Assembly (NCBI GenBank): GCA_036494575.1
Contig: DASXOE010000048.1
Location: 1-64,000 of the forward strand
Direction of reading: 5' to 3'
DNA: 64,000 nt
Source: DASZFV01 sp036494575
Lineage (GTDB): Bacteria; Myxococcota_A; Polyangia; Fen-1088
Shown: positions 62,021 to 64,000 of the stretch, one piece after another
How positions within the stretch are numbered: the first letter of the stretch is position 1
How the letters are laid out: each line of letters opens with the position of its first letter
Notes under the pieces: model-generated
What the model was told of the DNA's origin: nothing
What the model saw: only the letters and a program-made list of their open reading frames with translations
Databases searched by the model: none
Made by a program: the position numbers and the translations under genes

Positions 62021-63682
62021 TCAATCGGCGCAGATGACGATCTTGCCGCAGGCGACCTCACCCGCCGCGATGATCTTCCCGTCCGGGGAGAAGGCGACGG
62101 AGAGCGGGTAATACGTCGGCACCTTCGAGCCACGCGCTCCACGGCTCGCCGCGTCCCAAATGCCGACGTGTCCACCGTCGAAGTTCGTACCGATCGCCTG
62201 CGCGAGGAAGCGGCCGTCGGGTGAGAATGTCATCCCGTTGGCGGCCAGGGGATTGCCTCGCGAGTCCATCGTCGTGATCATCGCCCCGACCGGTCGTGGG
62301 GACGCAGGGGGCGGCACGGTCCAGAAGCTCGTGACGCCGTCCTCGCCGCCGGCGGCGAAGGTCTTGCCGTCGGGCGAGAACGCGCCCGCGAGCGTCGCGT
62401 ACGCGAGATCCGTGCCGGCGTCGCTCGTGATCGTGAGCGCCATCGTGGGCGTCACCGTGGCGCCCGCGAAGTTCAAGAGGTCGGCGAAGCCGTTGCTGTA
62501 GCCGACGCCGACCCACAAGGCCGTCGGCGTTTGCACGGGCGAGACCGTCAGCGCATAGGCCCCGTTCGGGAGCATGACCGTCTTCGTGGGCGCGTCCGTG
62601 CCGACGTTGTGCACGGTCAAGATGCCGTCGGTGTCCGCAGCGAAGAGCTGCTTGCCGTCGGGCGAGAACCCAACGCCTTCGACGTGGCCCGTCTGTCCCG
62701 TGGGTGAGCTCACGACCGCCCAGGTCGTCGTGTTGTGCACGGTGATCTGCCCGTTGCCGGACCCGACGGCGAAGAACTTGCCGTCCGCGGAGAAGGCCAT
62801 GTAACCCTGACCCATCGTCGAGAGCTCGTGCCCTTCGGCCGTGGGTACGGCGCCAGTCATCTTCCAGACCTTGATCCGGCTGTCTTCGCCCGCGCTGAGC
62901 AGGAGCTTGCCGTCTGGCGAGAAGGCGATCGAAAATACGCGCCAGTCTCCGGCGCCGCCCTCGGTGCACATGCCCACGATGTGATCGTATTCGGTGCACT
63001 TCGTGAGCGACGGCGGATCGACGAGCACGGGCGGTGCGTCGGCGCCGCTGTCTTGGCCGGCCGTCCCCGTCGTGCCCGCGGTGCCTTGCGCGCCGCTGGC
63101 ACCGCCGTCGTTGCCGGCCGTGCCCATGGTGCCGGCCGTGCCTTGCGCGCCCGCGGTGCCCTGAGTTCCGGCGGCGCCTTGCGCGTCCGCGGTGCCCGCC
63201 GCGCCCATGGTGCCCGCGGTGCCCATTCCCGAGGAGCCGCTGCCGGCGGCGCCCGTCGAGCCAGAGCAGGACTTCGAGACCGTCAGCTCGATCGGTGCGG
63301 CGTCTGTCGTGACGCCCGCTGACGCGATCGTGACGTGCCCGGAGCCCTCGTAACATCCCGCTGACGCCCCCGCCCGCGCCGTCGCCTCGACGGAGACGTC
63401 GCCCGTGACGCTCGATGGAACGTAGACGCCCAAGACGAGCGGCGTGCCGGTGAGCCCGCTCATGAGCGTGAACGTCTTCGGGGCCACGCTCCCGACCGTG
63501 AGGACGAGCGTCGTGAGGTTCGCGTCCGCAGGGCTCGCCGTGAGCGAGACGCGCACGAGGGACTTCTTGTCGCCGCAGCTCTGCACGCACAGCGCCGCCA
63601 GCGCCAGGGCCGCGAAGGCGCCGGCCCCGCCGCGCCCTGACGGTCCGCGGGCGCGCGCGGGGTTCTCGCGGGCCGAGCTCAC
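62021..63682 (-). CDS. WD40-like beta-propeller lipoprotein, cassette copy 2
   Basis: 553 residues from GTG 63682, which overlaps the preceding stop by 4 bp (GTGA). Signal peptide with lipobox LCVQSC; N-terminal domain (LVRVSLTASPADANLTTLVL), Gly-Thr-Ala-Gly repeat spacer (about 160-235) and a propeller with FSIAFSPDGKLLLSAGEDSR, IKVWKMTGAVPTAEGHE, GQGYMAFSADGKFFAVGSGN, GVGFSPDGKQLFAADTDG, GAFSPDGKTFAAGGEDGVTS, ending CGKIVICAD. Domain order, repeat type and last residues match copy 1, so it is a tandem duplicate that has diverged. Confidence 0.82.
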   Translation of the reverse strand: MSSARENPARARGPSGRGGAGAFAALALAALCVQSCGDKKSLVRVSLTASPADANLTTLVLTVGSVAPKTFTLMSGLTGTPLVLGVYVPSSVTGDVSVEATARAGASAGCYEGSGHVTIASAGVTTDAAPIELTVSKSCSGSTGAAGSGSSGMGTAGTMGAAGTADAQGAAGTQGTAGAQGTAGTMGTAGNDGGASGAQGTAGTTGTAGQDSGADAPPVLVDPPSLTKCTEYDHIVGMCTEGGAGDWRVFSIAFSPDGKLLLSAGEDSRIKVWKMTGAVPTAEGHELSTMGQGYMAFSADGKFFAVGSGNGQITVHNTTTWAVVSSPTGQTGHVEGVGFSPDGKQLFAADTDGILTVHNVGTDAPTKTVMLPNGAYALTVSPVQTPTALWVGVGYSNGFADLLNFAGATVTPTMALTITSDAGTDLAYATLAGAFSPDGKTFAAGGEDGVTSFWTVPPPASPRPVGAMITTMDSRGNPLAANGMTFSPDGRFLAQAIGTNFDGGHVGIWDAASRGARGSKVPTYYPLSVAFSPDGKIIAAGEVACGKIVICAD

Positions 63683-64000
63683 TGGCAACCCCCGGGGGCC
63701 GTGCACGGCGGCTGGGACGTCCCGCTCGAGAGCGCGACCGCCGTCGCGATCCCACCCAGCGCGACGACGCCCACAGCGGTCCAGAACCACCAGCGCGTGT
63801 AAAACGGGTGGCTCTCCTCGGGCGGCTGCGGCGGCGGCGCCGCAGCCAGCGCCGCAGCCGGCGGACTCTCGACGGCGACGGGCAGGGGAGCCGCGGGCGG
63901 CGGCGCAGGCGCCACGGGCATGGCCGGGAGTGGCGTCACGGGGGGCGCCGCGGCGCGCGCATCCTGCTCCCGCAGGGCCCGCATGTCTTTGATGTATCCG
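63679..64000 (-). CDS. TPR-like membrane protein, cassette copy 2, 5'-truncated by window edge
   Basis: The frame runs off the right end of the window, so the N-terminus is missing. The visible part reads GYIKDMRALREQDARAAAP, a Pro/Ala linker, then HPFYTRWWFWTAVGVVAL and a short tail ending GGCQ. It matches the second half of the TPR-like protein at 61250-61909 (GYIAEMEAL, HPFYTRWWFWGIVGVV). Confidence 0.75.
   Translation of the reverse strand, partial: GYIKDMRALREQDARAAAPPVTPLPAMPVAPAPPPAAPLPVAVESPPAAALAAAPPPQPPEESHPFYTRWWFWTAVGVVALGGIATAVALSSGTSQPPCTAPGGCQ

Overview
The window looks like chromosomal DNA of a myxobacterium (Myxococcota, most likely the Polyangiales/Sorangium side). The grounds are very high GC, dense G/C-ending codons, two proteins with MYXO-CTERM-like C-termini (12130-13218 and 29121-31898), a PilZ protein of the Myxococcus paralogous type, two eukaryotic-type Ser/Thr kinases, a MopE-like protein, and many lipoproteins whose lipobox is followed by Gly-Ala-Thr collagen-like spacers. 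No rRNA, tRNA, CRISPR array, insertion sequence or phage gene was seen. Both window ends cut genes (tgt on the left, a TPR-type protein on the right).

Layout. 1-5431: tRNA wobble-base enzymes (Tgt and an MnmC2-type methyltransferase), a PEBP-family lipoprotein, a PEGA-domain Ser/Thr kinase and a double FKBP protein. 5650-5874 is a remnant of a DUF1585-type protein. 6021-12152: a complete periplasmic molybdenum aldehyde/xanthine oxidoreductase operon (PaoABC-like, XdhC, MocA-like). The Fe-S subunit carries an unexpected redoxin-like N-terminal region. 12130-13218 is a surface polysaccharide-lyase-like protein. 13337-15064 holds gene fragments plus UbiA/EboC-like and EboA-like genes around a truncated eboB, so it reads as a decayed and rearranged ebo cluster. 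15103-27561: a sugar-uptake and oxidation block with a porin, two SMP-30 lactonases, an orphan sugar-binding protein, an MFS permease, an FG-GAP lipoprotein, a diheme cytochrome, a PQQ-type propeller and KDPG aldolase.

27592-33639: an AbiEi-like regulator overlapping a small ABM-like gene, a large VWA/MopE-like surface protein and a second Ser/Thr kinase. 34363-39533 is the most distinctive block: two distantly paralogous lipoproteins flank an ECF sigma factor, an anti-sigma/DUF4384 protein and an exported caspase-like peptidase. A duplicated 71-bp double hairpin and a tandem 19-bp repeat lie just before the sigma gene. 39704-50266: PilZ protein, HelD-like helicase, CPBP protease, cobalamin-dependent methionine synthase with an adjacent ArsR-methyltransferase (SahR-like) regulator, and MiaB. 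50344-59577: an outer-membrane protein, a hybrid histidine kinase lacking its phospho-acceptor histidine, a DUF985 cupin, a Bax-inhibitor-1 protein, a beta-carbonic anhydrase, an exported GH1 glycosidase and an MaeB-type malic enzyme. 59622-64000: a tandem duplication of a two-gene cassette (TPR/membrane protein plus WD40-like lipoprotein).

Working picture. The pao operon and the 15-27 kb block suggest an organism that oxidises aldehydes and sugars in the periplasm and feeds sugar acids to KDPG aldolase. The 34-39.5 kb block looks like an envelope-stress or cell-fate module under its own sigma factor. These are inferences from family assignments made by eye; no database search was run.
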